Shown here piece after piece: positions 1 to 12,375 of a stretch of DNA of 64,000 nucleotides. How positions within the stretch are numbered: the first letter of the stretch is position 1; each line of letters begins with the position of its first letter. Location of the stretch: the NCBI GenBank assembly GCA_021904315.1, contig CM038908.1:26246501-26310500 (forward strand). Direction: 5' to 3'. The position numbers and the translations under genes are program-made. The notes beneath the pieces were generated by a model. That model worked only from the letters and a program-made list of their open reading frames with translations. It did not search any database and was not told where the DNA came from. The DNA is from Sphagnum magellanicum. Taxonomy: Eukaryota; Streptophyta; Sphagnopsida; Sphagnales; Sphagnaceae.

Positions 1-393
1 TTCAAGCATTTAATTTCTATTGCTGGCTTGGTTAGATGTTTGGTTGAAGGTTTTGAGGATCGTCTCGAAATTCTTCTGTCAAAAATTTGTATTAGGGATT
101 TGTTGGCGATTCATGAACAACTATCCTTACAAGGGATATTGGAGTTCACATTCTTGCCCGGAGCTTTTGTGATTACTAAGAAAATAACGATGGACTTACT
201 TGCAAGTAATCATCATAAACATGATTATTTTTATTTTCATATCTTGTTAACATTGGCCAAATCGCATGAAGAGATTGCAAGTTTAATTGCAAGTCTAATT
301 GCAACCAATGACAAGATCATGAAGGAGCTATTTTCTAAATGTAGTTATGACACATGTGTTGAGTTGCTACAAGAAAAATTCGCCATATCTTAA
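1..393 (+). CDS. Unrecognised ORF, open at the left window edge
   Basis: The frame is open from base 1 to a TAA at 391-393, so the ATG at 28 need not be the true start. The 121-residue reading is hydrophobic and helical in character, with a short internal repeat (ASLIASLIA). I recognise no family. Downstream sequence is AT-rich with no partner exon that I can see. It may be the 3' end of a gene entering from the left, a pseudogene fragment, or chance; position and length alone do not decide. Confidence 0.25.
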   Translation, partial: FKHLISIAGLVRCLVEGFEDRLEILLSKICIRDLLAIHEQLSLQGILEFTFLPGAFVITKKITMDLLASNHHKHDYFYFHILLTLAKSHEEIASLIASLIATNDKIMKELFSKCSYDTCVELLQEKFAIS

Positions 394-1282
394 GGAAAAA
401 AAGTTACAAGTTGCCAGATTAGGTGGTGAAGGGCCCTCCTTGCTTTTAGTTCCTTCAATGGCACTAGTATAGTGGCTTGTAAATTAGAATGTGGATAATG
501 GCCACATGCCAATTGCAGTAGTATGTTTTTTTCATCCAGAAAGTAGAGTTTTGATTCAACTTTGTAATAACTTATTGGTGGCTCAAAACCAGAGAGGCAA
601 ATTTTTTGTTTTTTTTGCCAATTTTTTTAGGTAGCCCACATTAACAATCATCTGCAATAAGAATTAGCCAAATGTGGCTACAAGTCAAAGAAAAAAATAG
701 AAAAATTGACTCTCAACAATTTTGTGACAACTTGCTCAAACCCATTGTGATTTTCTAAAATAAATTCCTTTCAAATATGGCGACTTTGGTGCATTTTTCT
801 CACAAAATCCATTGTGTGATTGGCACTGGATTTAGTTTTGGTTGCCAAGAGTTGAAAGTTCACCAAAAAGAAAAGAGAAAAAAATGCCCCACTAGTCAAA
901 ATAAGAAAGTGAAAAAATGTAAGGATGTAGATCTAGAGGTATGGTGGAAACTTGGTGGAATCGACACCGGGTTGGTTTTAGAGGTGGTGACCCAAATTTC
1001 CAAAAGACTTTGGCTTAAACCCAAGCAAGGTTTTCCTTTTCTCTTTTTGACACAAGAAGGCTCCTATAGGGTAAAGCCTATGGGGTTGGGTTTTACACTT
1101 CATAAAAACTATAGCAATTTTTAAAACAAAAAAGGTTTTTCCCATGATATTCGTTGGGTGTCATTGGGAGGAAAAATGACAGCATCTAGTTTGGAAAATT
1201 GGCACTTTATTTTTTTTGAAATGCCTGCTTGAATATTATGTTCTATAAGGCTACTTGGAACAACACTAAACAAGTTGTGCAT
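394..1282. other. AT-rich intergenic stretch, no gene seen
   Basis: Contains homopolymer T and A runs and one 115-codon open frame (777-1124) of low complexity without recognisable motifs. Nothing functional is supported. Confidence 0.5.
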
Positions 1283-1779
1283 GTTTTTACCAATGTTGGG
1301 TGGGTATCAAAAAAAATTGGTACTTCTTGGATCTGGTTTTCACAAAATAATTTATGAAAGATTTTGGTTTCACTTTTAATTTAAAAAAGAAATCATGCAT
1401 CAAAACAAGGTATCAATATTTTGAAAAATTGGATCGTTTTTCACAATGTTGATTTTCATAAATTTGATAACAGTTAGTTATCATTTGACGGTTCTCACAA
1501 ACTGGTTATTACTAGTTTGTGAAAGAGTTGAGACCTACTACTTAATTTTGACCTTTTACTAATTTCAACCTATTACCAGTTTCCACATACTACCTAATTT
1601 CGACCTACTATCTACATAATACCTTGATAACTTGGCTTGCAGAACGGGGTTTCACCTTACCCAGGTTCTAATATTTTTTATTTTTTTCTTTGAGCTATTC
1701 CTCACCATCAAGTTTTCAGTCATGGTATCATTCAAAGGTATTTGGGGTATTTTGATACTTGCCCAACACTAGTTTTATC
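1283..1779. mobile_element. hAT-like MITE with imperfect terminal inverted repeats
   Basis: The left end at 1291 reads CAATGTTGGGTGGGTATCAA and the right end at 1771 is its imperfect complement (TTTGATACTTGCCCAACACT). Flanking 8-bp direct repeats GTTTTTAC (1283-1290) and GTTTTATC (1772-1779) match at six of eight positions, fitting a decayed hAT-type target duplication. There is no coding capacity over about 480 bp. The same terminus (CCAGTGTTGGGTGGGTAT) recurs in introns of the large gene at 53.2 and 61.3 kb, so this is a dispersed family. Confidence 0.55.
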
Positions 1780-4700
1780 AATGTTGTGAAAATGCCTGGT
1801 TAGTCGCTTATTTGGGGGCAATTATGGTTTCGGGTACCTATAACTTGATTAGAAGTAGGTTATAATTGTGGAATTGGGTTTGAATTGGATTCTAGGTTAG
1901 GTTAGGTTCCAAGAATAGGGTTGAAAACTAACCTTGGGTTCTAAGCTTTCAAAAAATGGAATCGATTATAGGTGTACTTCCTATGTAGTATAAGAACTGA
2001 AACCAAATTGGTTCATTTAAAAATCCAGTTCTTGTCCTATCCTTTTGTTTAGGGTTTGGGTGGGTGGTTTAAGGTATTTTGGTTTTCTTTTCATTCTTTT
2101 CATCTTATCTTTTCTTTACTCCTCATTTTTGTTTGTGGTTGGCGTTGCCCTCTTGTTTTCATTTCAAAAACAAACAAACGAATAAATATGCATTAGATTT
2201 TTTGCATGGCATTTTTAGTTGTGGATCATTTTGGTGAGCTTCATTTTTCACAGTGGTGTACATCTTATTCATGAATAAATATCTATTATCTTTTTTCTCA
2301 TACTTTTTTCTTTTTAGTTGCATCACCATCATTTTCTTTTCTACTCATGTTGGTTGTGATCATCTAGTTGTTCATCTTTTGGTTGTGATTTTTGGTGCTT
2401 ATCATTGTTGCCTTTTTATTTGTTCCTCCTGGACCTAATTTTTGGCTACTTATAATTGTTGCTTGCTTTTTGGCTCTTCCTAGTGCCAATTTGTCGTCAT
2501 TGTTTGATTTGATAATTTGTTTATTGTTTGAATTTTTCTTTTAAGGTTTAAGATTTAACTCGACGGAAGCAACATTCTTTTTCAATATAGTAGGTATTTG
2601 CACAAAGTTACATTGCTCTTAGTTGGGCATGGACAATCTTAAAATCTTTATAAACATATACAAGAATTGGCCCAATGATGTTCATGTTGGTGGTTTTTAT
2701 CCATGGATAAATTCTTGGACATGAAAAAAACCTTAATGGACAAAAATGAGGATGTAATTGCATCACTTGGGTTAATGAAGTTCAATGAAAGCAACAATAG
2801 GATTAAGGTGAATTTTTTTTTTATTTCTTGCATTTTTCAAGTTTTTTCTTTGTTCAAGTTTGATTGTTGTGTTTGTCAAATTTGATGTAATCAATTTGTT
2901 GTTTTTAGTTGTCATAGGTTTTTGAAATGATGTCTAGAACAAGGTTGTCACTTTATGGCCCAAACCTTAGGAATTACATGTGATGTAATCTAAAAATTTG
3001 TTAGATTTCAAACTTTTTTTGATTCTTCCTTGTTATGCCACTTTGCAATGGAGCTTGCTTGGTCTCTTGAATTTAACAAAGTTGGGGCAGATATTTTGCG
3101 TCTTTTGGGGCAAAAATTGGGTCAAATTTTGGGGGTTTTGGAGTGGGAGGTTGGAGGGCACAAATAAAACAATTTCAAGTATGAATTGGAGAGTGTTTCA
3201 GAAATTTTTTAAAGGTTTGAATTGGGGGAGATTCGGGGATTGTTTTGAGGCCGAAAAAAATGACGGGTGCAATTGAGGGTTTTTGAAGGGGTGATTTGGA
3301 AGATAGATTGGACGATTGTTTTGAGGCAAAAGGTGATGCATTTGGGGGTTTATGATCGAGAGATTATTTGGAGGGCAGAATTGAGGGTTGTTTTGGGATT
3401 TTGAAAATTGAATTCAATATTGGCAAGATGCACCTTTCAAAGTAGGCACACAAATGCATGAGACATGAAAACATGAAACCAATGGACATTAAATAATTGG
3501 TACTTGTCCATTAGAAATTATTAATATAATTTTAGAACTTCAAAGTGGATTAATTGTGTTTATTGACCTTGTTGAAGCTTTGTAACAATCTGAAATATTT
3601 TATACATAAATTGTTTTTTGTACTTTTTGAGGATGTTCGATGTCATGAGACCTAATCAGAAAGTTATTTAAAACCCACTTCAACCAACCTTAAAACTAGG
3701 ATCTGGTTTAATTTTGAAATTTAAAAAAAACTGAAATTGAATTGATCCTTACATTTAAAAATTGGATCTAAAACCAATTCCTAATTTTATTTTTTAAAAA
3801 ACTAACCATAATTGAAATTGACCTCATAAATTTTTGGAATTGAAACTGAAGGTTCATCCTAAAACCTAAGAATTTCACAACATTGGTTTTTACTCATGTT
3901 GTAGAAATTTGGGTCCTTTAAATCCTATTCTCTATGCATTTCCTTAGTCATGTTTTTTTTGCCAATATCTTGAAATAACCCCTTGCGTGGTATTGGCCAT
4001 AAAAATATCATAAATGGGTCATCATCTGTTACTCTTCTTACTTTCTCATCACACCTTCTTTTGTTTTAGTTGGGAGCAAGTCACTAAGTACTAGTCAACC
4101 CATGGATGGGTTTGCGTAGGTCCATATAAAATTTCAACTTTTGAACTTGTTGCCTTTTGAGAAAAAGAGAATATGCGAATGATGTGTAACTTAAGTAGTT
4201 TTCATTCGGTCCCCACATTTTAAAGGATGTTCACCAAGTGTATTATTGTGAAATGTTGAGTTTTTTTCTTTTTTGGAAAACTTTATGAAAATTTCCTATT
4301 TAAATTGTTGCTAGTTTCCACATCTCTTTGAACATGCCATAAGGGTAGGGTAGAAAGGCCCATCACCAAACATAGGCCAGTCACTAAACATCCATCTAGT
4401 GCGGCAGTGGGCCTATGTGCAAATGGGTCAAAATACATAATTAGGAACCAAAAAAAACATGAAATGTTAAACATAATTAGTCAAAATCAAATATTTATTT
4501 TTTATTACCATTTAAAACCATAATAACCATGAAAGGTTAGTCATTTTTCTCTCCTATGAATGTTAATGAATTTAGACTAAAAATTCATTTGATTGAATTT
4601 TAAGTTTTGTTTTAATTTAAAACATTGGAAAATGTACATCTACTGCGTCATATGGAATCAATTTTGCAAAGGACTATCAAAAGGATTCATATAATAAAAG

Positions 4701-6035
4701 AATTTTCATTGAAAAAAATATAGCTGATAAGAACATATTAGCCACACTCAAAAATCACTCATACTTTTTTTAAATGTGGAATTCTAAAACTTAAAAAATT
4801 CAAAGAACGTTTCAAAATTGTTTTAGAATTTTAGAGCTTCAAGAATTCTTTACCACATATAAATGGGTTATAATGTACATGATGCATGAAGAAAAGTTAT
4901 AACTTGAAGTATAATAAAACTAAACAATGTGAAATTTTAATTTTGATGATGACTTAAAATTTTGATCATTTTTCAAGATGAAGCATTAAATCTATAAGAA
5001 ATCTATACACTTTTAAAAATTCATATTTATTCAATAATAACTAACAAAAAAATGTGATGCATTGGGGAACATTTAAATATGTTTTACAACAAGTTACAAA
5101 AAATTTCATTCAAAAATTCATTTGCATGTAAAAGTTCTTTTTCAAAAAAAAGACTTATAGTCCTTTTCCAAAGTAATTTTTTTGGTTCTTAATTACAAGT
5201 TTTGACCCAAACAAAATAGTTCTTATGGGTGTTTGCCTTTTAGCCTATCACCAAACATTTGGTTCAAAATAATTTTATTTAAAATTTTTCATATTGTTGA
5301 CCATCCATCAAGTTTTAATGTTCAATATTAGGGATTTTGTTGGCCATGTTTGTAAAAAGTTTGAATAAATTTACAAGGGACCCATTTGGTGATGGGTGAT
5401 TAGTTAAATTTCATTAAGGAGAAGGGGAAACATAAAATATTTTCAATGTTTAGTTATAAGGAAAATTTGGGCCAGTTTTGGAAGGGCCCCATGTTTGGTG
5501 TGGAAATAAAAGCTTGGTGATAAGCAATTGAATTGAACAATACAAGGAAAAGAAGTTTAGTGATGGGGTTTACAATTCATGGTAAATAGCACACAACTAT
5601 CCACATAAAAGGATTAGGGTTTACATGAATCCAAAGGATACACAAATCCTTTACGTTAATTAAGGAAGCCTTTTTTATTCCCCCTAAATTTTTTCACGTC
5701 CCATTCCTCCCAAAAATTACAACCACCAAATTCACAAGGTAATGTTTTAAATTTTCATACACAATTCATTTTTACAAAAATACTAGCAAAATTTAAATAA
5801 TATGTCAAAAAATTTAATTTGTGAAAAAACTACTCTCAAATCATTCATCAAGGTTTTGAAAGCATATGGGCTAGATCAATAGAGGCCAAACAACATAAAA
5901 GGATTAAAGAACTTTATATTCAAAACACAAGTCCTAATAGATCAATAGGAATAAACTTTACAACTTACAGTAGCTAAAGAAGAACCTTTAGAGCTAAATC
6001 AGGAAATTGCACATACCAAGCTAATCAAAGAAGAG
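1780..6035. other. Gene-free AT-rich region
   Basis: Open frames here are short and of low complexity. A G-rich patch at about 3,060-3,410 repeats GATTGTTTTGAGGC twice (3,236 and 3,313) without further structure. A 12-bp inverted pair CCCATCACCAAA/TTTGGTGATGGG (about 4,360 and 5,388) might mark an old element but is too short to support one. Confidence 0.45.
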
Positions 6036-6956
6036 TTACATGATGCACCCCCAAACTCTTCTTAAGATTCAAATGTGAGTCCGAAGGTGAAAACACCAAA
6101 AGAAATAGTGGGGATACGCTCCTTAGCTCATAGCACTTCAGAGATAAAAGGGCGTGTTGGAGTTTCGGGACAGGGACTAGGACAAGTGACAAGTGGGTCA
6201 ATTATTCACATAGACCTGCACACAATAAACAACTTGGTTAATGCATAGTTCAAACATTTTTGGTGCACGGACGAACCACGAACACACACAAACTCACAAG
6301 ACTCAACATTGCCCAGACTTGGGGGAAGCCACCACCTTCCCCTTTATAGTATTATCTATGATTAACCACAGGGGTTACATCAAATGTCATTTTGTCCCAA
6401 GACTTTCGAATTCGGAATCCCAAAATTCTCAAAGTTAAGATTTTTGCAACTTTGTAATCCTATAATTTTTTGTTAAACCTTCGATTGAGGTGAGGTTTAA
6501 AGAAAATTTGTAGCCCTTGTCAAGAGCTTTCCAACAATATGTGGCACACCACATGCACCTAAGTAAATCACGGCGATTCCAAACTTTTAATGGTTAGGAA
6601 TCAAATTGACAATTTGACTCCCGACCCTTCTTTTGGCCATAACTTGTGTTTTAAGTACTCAAATGGGTCATGCGAACCCATTTTAGACATTTACGTTTCA
6701 AAAGTTTCCCAATGGTATGAGGACCTCTTCAATCTAATGAATTTCAACTCTTGACATTGTTTTTTGAAAATTTGAGAGTCCATTGGAAGTCCAATTCCCA
6801 AAGTGGAAGCCCATTTGGAAGTGTGTGAATTCGTTCCTTCACACTTTCCTGCACTCCTGAAAGCATGAAATGTGACTCCCAGGCTTCACTCTTAGCCCGC
6901 ATTTTTGCATGCCCTTGCGATGGTCATGAGCCCAAGGCTAAGGTTGTGACACTACA
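6036..6956 (-). mobile_element. Probable solo LTR
   Basis: On the minus strand the segment begins TGTCACAACC (from 6951) and ends GGTGCATCA (to 6041), the TG...CA termini usual for plant LTRs. Near-identical 5-bp flanks TTACA (6036-6040) and CTACA (6952-6956) look like a target-site duplication with one mutation. A TATA-like ACTATAAAGGGG lies on the minus strand near 6,340-6,352, about 600 bp into the LTR, fitting a U3 promoter. No primer-binding site or polyprotein follows, hence solo LTR. This rests on termini and flanks only. Confidence 0.5.
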
Positions 6957-7603
6957 AGAGCATGATCATGAACAATCAAATCCTAGTGTTGTGAAAGAAG
7001 AAAAAGAAAATTAAAATTCAAGGGTGGATGCAAGGGGGCATCTTGAAAAGGATGTAATAGATGAATTTCATAATTAAAAATTCAAGAAGTTTTAGTACTA
7101 CCGCTAGATACAAAGTTCTATAATTCCTAAGTACATTATAAGTAGCCATAAAAGAGGTAGATTTCTTCAAACTCCAAGAAGTCGTAGTTTGTTATACACA
7201 TTTATTTCATGCACAAAAACAACTAATTAGGATTTAATATGGTCAAACTTTGAAAAAATCTATGCATTGATGACAAGTTCCAAACAGCTAGAGGCATATG
7301 CACTTCACATTTACTTTGATCCTTCACATTTTCTTCAAAATTGGTCAAAATAAAAAGATTTAGGTTTGGACCTCTTGTAAAGTTAAATCAAACACACCCA
7401 ATTTGTTGGAGGTTGGGGCCCACGGGCACTAAATCATGATGTTGTTGAATGTGCTTCGTAGGAAGCGAAATGGATTGGATGACCAACCTAGCCAAGAAAA
7501 GGAGAATGTCACACCATTTTTTGGATCACAAGAACCAGCAACAAGACAACGATAAATCAACAGATCCAATCCTATCATCACTAGAGGCAAACGGAGCACC
7601 CAT
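6957..7603. other. AT-rich stretch before the transposase remnant
   Basis: No clear gene. The end of this stretch (about 7,440-7,600) may already hold the decayed N-terminus of the pogo-like transposase, but alignment there is not convincing. Confidence 0.35.
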
Positions 7604-9484
7604 GCATTGGAGGAGGCCATGGATGGAATTGAAAGAGGGACAACTTCATTAAGGAAGGCAAGTAGGCACTAGAACATACCATTAACCTTGATGTCTAATC
7701 ATTTGTATGGAAAAATAAAATCTAAAAAAATAGGACCAACAAGTGTATTAATAACAAAAGAAAATTAGATGGTGGTTTCTTGGGTTTTGGTTGTGCAGGA
7801 TGTTGGGCTATCAATGAGCGTGTAACAATTGAAGATGAAAATGGTAGAATTGACCCAAATAAGGCCAACAACTTTCTAAGGAAGAATACCAGGGACCTCT
7901 TGATAATACTGGTTTGAATGTAGACATCTTGAACTTAACATTTATCAAACTAAAGGACTCGATATCAATAGAGCTCAAGGATTGACAATCAAATCATGCC
8001 AGATTTTCTACCAAAACCTACAAGCCTTGTACAATAAGCATAACTATGTTCCAAACCATATATGTCATATTTGGAAATATAATGAAACAAGCATCCAACC
8101 AGGAAGAGAAGCAAAAGTTAAGCTTTTGGTAGGACGAGGTTCTCGACAAGTGTATAACACTATTCCCCAATCCAAGGAATGGTTGACTATTAATTATGTT
8201 GTTAATACAATTATGACAACATTGCCAGGGCTTTACATTTCCAAAGGAAAGAGGATACAAAATGATTACGTTCAACTTTGTAAAACAAAGACATGTATGG
8301 CTATGCAATCAAAAGCATGGATAAATGCATTTCTTTTCAAATAATTCCTCTTTTTCTTCAAAAAGTCAAAACTAAGTGGTATCTCTTTCGCAAATAAGCA
8401 TCTCCTCACCTTTGATGGCCATGGATCCCATGTCACCTTAGAGGCAATTGAGCAAGCACAAGCATTCAAGCTAGATATGGTTACATTACTTTCACATACA
8501 TTCCATGCATTGCAACCTTTGGACGTAGCTTGTTGCAAACCTTTCAAGATTCCTTTTAAAAAAGAAAGAACACAACAATGGGTAAGTGCACAATCTAGTG
8601 GTTCATTTTTGGTAATACAACTCTCACAAAAGTCACAAACAAATTTTTATAAATAATCCATATGGATATGGTTTCAATTCCTAAGGTTTTCATTAATGTA
8701 ATCTTTGACTATTTTAGTGTTAATCACTTATGAAACCTTTTAAAACTAGGTCAAAACCCATGTTGAAAAATATCATTGTTAATTGGTATAGTGAAATCAC
8801 TTTGAAAATCCTGAAAGAAAAACTCATAAAATCCATAAGAATAAAAGCCCATTTAAATGTTCCAATTATGTACCCATGGGGCACAAAATTTTTGAAAAAA
8901 AAAAAAAAAATCATTTCAAAAAAACTTTTGAAAACGAAGTTTAATTCTAACCCTCCAAAAGTTCACAACCACCATTGGGTTAAGGTTTCACAAAATAAGA
9001 TTTCACAATTAGCTTTATTATTTCATTCTTCAACCCATGTTTAGTCACAATAAATAATTTGGAGTGGAATTCGATATGAATTCTTAAATTTTTTTAACAA
9101 TTTAGTCAACTTACGAGTCCAATTTTGTTTTTCAAAAGTCCACCATTTATATAAAATACATTACTTTCAAAAAAAAATTATGCAAATATTTTCATAATCA
9201 AGTTGTTATTCTAGAATGAATCATCATTTAATGTATTTAAAATCAAATCATTCACCATAAGCATTTAAACACAAAATATTTGCAAAAATTAAACTTGTAA
9301 TGCAAAAAATGAGTCATTTTACCTTGCATTCACCCCAATGATCAATAGGAATTACATAAAAGCAGACAAGATAGTTTTGGCAAGATGGGTGGACAAAGCA
9401 CTAGACCAAACATTATCAAGAAAAAATATCATCTTAGGGTTCAAAAGTACAGGGATTTGGCCACATTGCACCCTAAAGCAATGA
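7604..9484 (+). pseudogene. Pogo/Tigger-type (DDE_1, CENP-B-like) transposase pseudogene
   Basis: From 7604 to about 8585 one reading frame carries a typical plant pogo-like transposase: an N-terminal helix-turn-helix (ERGTTSLRKASRH, then NHLYGK), a block RGSRQVYNTIPQSKEWLTI, then FDGHGSH, and LQPLDVACCKPFK with the last acidic residue. The same frame resumes at about 9,340-9,484 with ADKIVLARWVDKALDQ and GFKSTGIWP. In-frame stops occur from 7.6 to 7.9 kb and at 8342 (a TAA where the family usually has Glu). The first catalytic Asp of the DET motif is Asn (NETS at about 8081). The element is dead. Terminal inverted repeats were not located. Confidence 0.85.
8586..9340. other. Interruption inside the transposase (intron or insertion)
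   Basis: About 750 bp of AT-rich sequence, including a 15-17 nt A run near 8,900, separates two recognisable transposase blocks. The left edge reads CAATGGGTAAGTGCA, a good splice-donor match. The right edge TGCATTCACCCCAATG could be an imperfect inverted terminus with CAATG as a 5-bp duplication. I cannot choose between an intron and a nested element. Confidence 0.35.
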
Positions 9485-10449
9485 ACAAGGCCTAGTAGCT
9501 TATATACAACAGTGAATCAAACTAGACAAGAGCAAGATGATGATTATCAATCAAATCAAAAAGAGGATGGGAAGATGGAATGGGCAGAACAAAATGTTAT
9601 AATTGATCAATATAACTTCAAATGCAAAACCTACAACTCATGAATCTATGCCTAATAGTGTGGCTCAAGATTAGCCTAGGTAATATGCAGACATGCATAT
9701 AGTTTCTACAATCATTACAAAAAATTTGCCACAAAAAACATTGCAAGCTAGCTTAGACTTTTGACTCTAATAAAGTCATTAATTCCTTCATATGGATCTT
9801 TGAAAAACCAGAAAAAGAAAAAGAAAAGCCATGGTTCCTCTTTCTCTCACTTTCTAGCACTTACTTGGTTTTTCTAAAAGCACACATTACAATTTGTATT
9901 TTGTTTTTTTAAAAACTTAGATCTTGGTTGCTATAAATGCAATTGAATTATAACAATTGTTAGTTTAAATACCAACAATTTTTCTCTAACTCACTTGTTT
10001 CAAACTTCATTTCTTAATGTACATTTTCACAACAAATATGTTAAAATTTTGGGTAGTCCTAATTGATCATGGCTTGGCTTCTTTGCTCATGCTGCAAAGT
10101 TCTCTAGTGTTTAGAACTCTAGTGTTTTTTTTTTCTGCCAAACCCATTTTGCATTGAAATCAATAGAGAATGTGTGCATGGCATTCAATGGGATAGATTA
10201 AATGAATTTATAAACATTCATATTATTCATTCGTCACAATTTCCCATGATGAACATGACATGGCACCACATAAATATTTGTAACAAAATTGTGATTTTTT
10301 TCAATCGTTCAATAAGCTTTTGGGCTCATTTAATTATGATCACACCCAAAAAATCAAAAAAAATTAATTTATTATTATTTGCTTGATTTCTTAAGTTGCT
10401 ACAATCCCATGTTTTCAATAAGGGTCATAAGATATAAACTTGTGGCACA
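9485..10449. other. AT-rich stretch, no gene seen
   Basis: Lies between the transposase remnant and the CLC remnant. Upstream CLC exons might have been expected here, but no CLC-like blocks were recognised. Confidence 0.4.
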
Positions 10450-12375
10450 TGAAAGGGGTTCATGGAAATGAAGTGGTGGATGTTAACATGTAACAAGTGG
10501 CAAGGTCTTGTATTATGGAGAGCATTTTTCACAACAATTGTGGTGGTTGTTATCATGTGCATAGGATTTGCATGGTGCAAGCGAGGACATTGCGAGTTGT
10601 TAGGAGAAGGTGGCTTGATCATCTTTGATGTCAATGGAAACCCACCAAATATTGGTTGAAACCCAAACTTGCTACATGACCTCTTGCCAATAGTCATACT
10701 AAAAGTTGTGGGAAATGTGTTGGAAAGCCTTTTCAATCAACATCATGTCCAGCAGATGTTGGTTCAAGAAGTAATTATCTAAGTTTTATTAACTTGATGG
10801 TAGTTTAACCCTTAATAGAAACTTAAAGGATTGGATTGGTTCATGTTCTAACCAATTATGTTGGGAATTTTGGGAATTTTTGAACTTGGTGGTTGCCATA
10901 CCCTTCATGGAAACTTATGAACTTGCATTGGTTCATGTTGGAACCAATTTTGGGAATTTTAAAAACTTAACCTAGTAGTTTCATGTTGGAACCAATTTTG
11001 GGAATTGAAGCCCACTATACCTAATTGTGTTGACCTTATTAGCATCCAAAGTGATGTGATTTATATGATGGGACAAATGTTTATAACTTTGCATTTGAGA
11101 AACTTTCTTCTGTCAAACATATATGCCATTATACCTACCCTTAAAAGTTGAGTTGCAAGTATCCGATGAATGAAAGAGTGGTGGTTCTATTGTTGTATTT
11201 GGAAAGGGAAGTGTGCCAAAATTGCACATGCAATTGTTGTGGAAGCTTTGACTACATTGATTTGTAGTTTTGGTTTATTGTAGTTGGCAACATGCCAACC
11301 TTGTCCAACAATTGTTGGATTCCTTGATGAACCAAAGTGCCCTACACATGGCTACACTCCCAATTTCAAAACATTTAATTGCCTTACAAACACCTACAAT
11401 GACTTCGTTGGCCTATTTTTAACACCAATCATGACACAATTGATAACTTATTTAGCAAAGGAATGAATGGGGAGTTTGCATTCTCTTTGCTCTTCATATT
11501 TTATGACAACTTATTCACTTGCATTGTTGATATATGGAATAACAATGCCATTGGGTCTACTTGTCTTGGCAATTTTATGTGGGGCAACTTACAAACCCAT
11601 CATGAGCATGGCAACGAGAATAATATATGGGCCGAGTTCAATGATGAGTTCAATGTTCTTTTAAGAGTTGCCTCATTTTTTTAGGGTTTCATGAATATGA
11701 CTTTTTCTCTTTGCATTATTTTTCTTGAAATAACCAACAATTTGTCATTGCTCCCCCAAGTTATCATGCTTGTGTTGTTGGTATTAAAGATAGTTGGGGA
11801 TGGATTTAACGATGTAATATACCAGTTGCATGTCCAAATTAAAGAGATCCCATTCCTAGAAGAACACCCACTATCCTTTATGCAACATTTGATAGCTTAT
11901 GATGTCATTATGGGCTTTTTGGTATGGTTTTATGGGATACAACGTGTTGGTATAATTTTGGAAGTGCTTCATTCCACAAAACATAATGGTTTCGTTATCA
12001 TAGATAATACTTTCAAGGATGGAAAAGATGAACAACAACAGTTGGTGTTTTGTGGCCTTGCCTTAAGATCACATCTATTGGTATTGTAGAAGAAAAAGCA
12101 ATTCACAAAGAGTAGAGAACTTGGAAACATAATAATTTCCCATGCATCCATGGATCTTTGTCATCAACAAAATTTGCCAAATTGGAATTTAGGAAGGGGG
12201 TGAAAATCCATGATATTCAATTGGACCTTGGTAAGGAGAAAATGTTTTTGGATTTGCATCCAATCACAAGTAATTCACCCTATAGAGTGGTGAAAACCAT
12301 GTCATTTGCCAAAGCTTATGTTTTGTTTCAACAACTTGGTCTATGCCATCTTTGTGTTATACCAAAATCTTCAAA
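10450..12375 (+). pseudogene. Plant CLC-type anion channel/transporter pseudogene, C-terminal half
   Basis: Intact CLC genes encode membrane chloride or nitrate channels and exchangers with C-terminal CBS domains. Blocks in family order are: LVLWRAFFTT...GHCELLGEGGLIIFDV (10.50-10.64 kb); DLLPIVILKVVGNVLESLFN after an in-frame TGA (10.68 kb); a degraded block near 11.2 kb; CQPCP and NFKTFNC (11.29-11.39 kb); YGITMPLGLLVLAILCGATY (11.53 kb); NMTFSLCIIFLEITNNLSLL (11.69 kb); EVLHSTKHNGF (about 11.96 kb); and the CBS block MFLDLHPI...YRVVKTMSFAKAYVLFQQLGL (12.24-12.34 kb). Stops and frame changes occur near 11,280, 11,465-11,480, 11,610-11,684 and 12,090-12,158. The last block ends TCAAAG|GTACAC, a plausible donor, so an unprocessed copy is likelier than a retrocopy. 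The N-terminal half with the selectivity filter and the final exon are missing. Confidence 0.85.
10780..11190. other. Intron-like gap within the CLC remnant, with imperfect internal repeats
   Basis: Separates two CLC blocks and contains repeats of a unit including CATGTTGGAACCAATTTTGG (about 10,936 and 10,983; a diverged copy near 10,843). It is either an intron with local duplication or an inserted sequence. Confidence 0.35.

Noticed and set aside
4361..5399. Possible transposon with CCCATCACCAAA/TTTGGTGATGGG inverted ends
   Set aside because: Only 12 bp match, neighbouring bases diverge, and no target duplication is visible.
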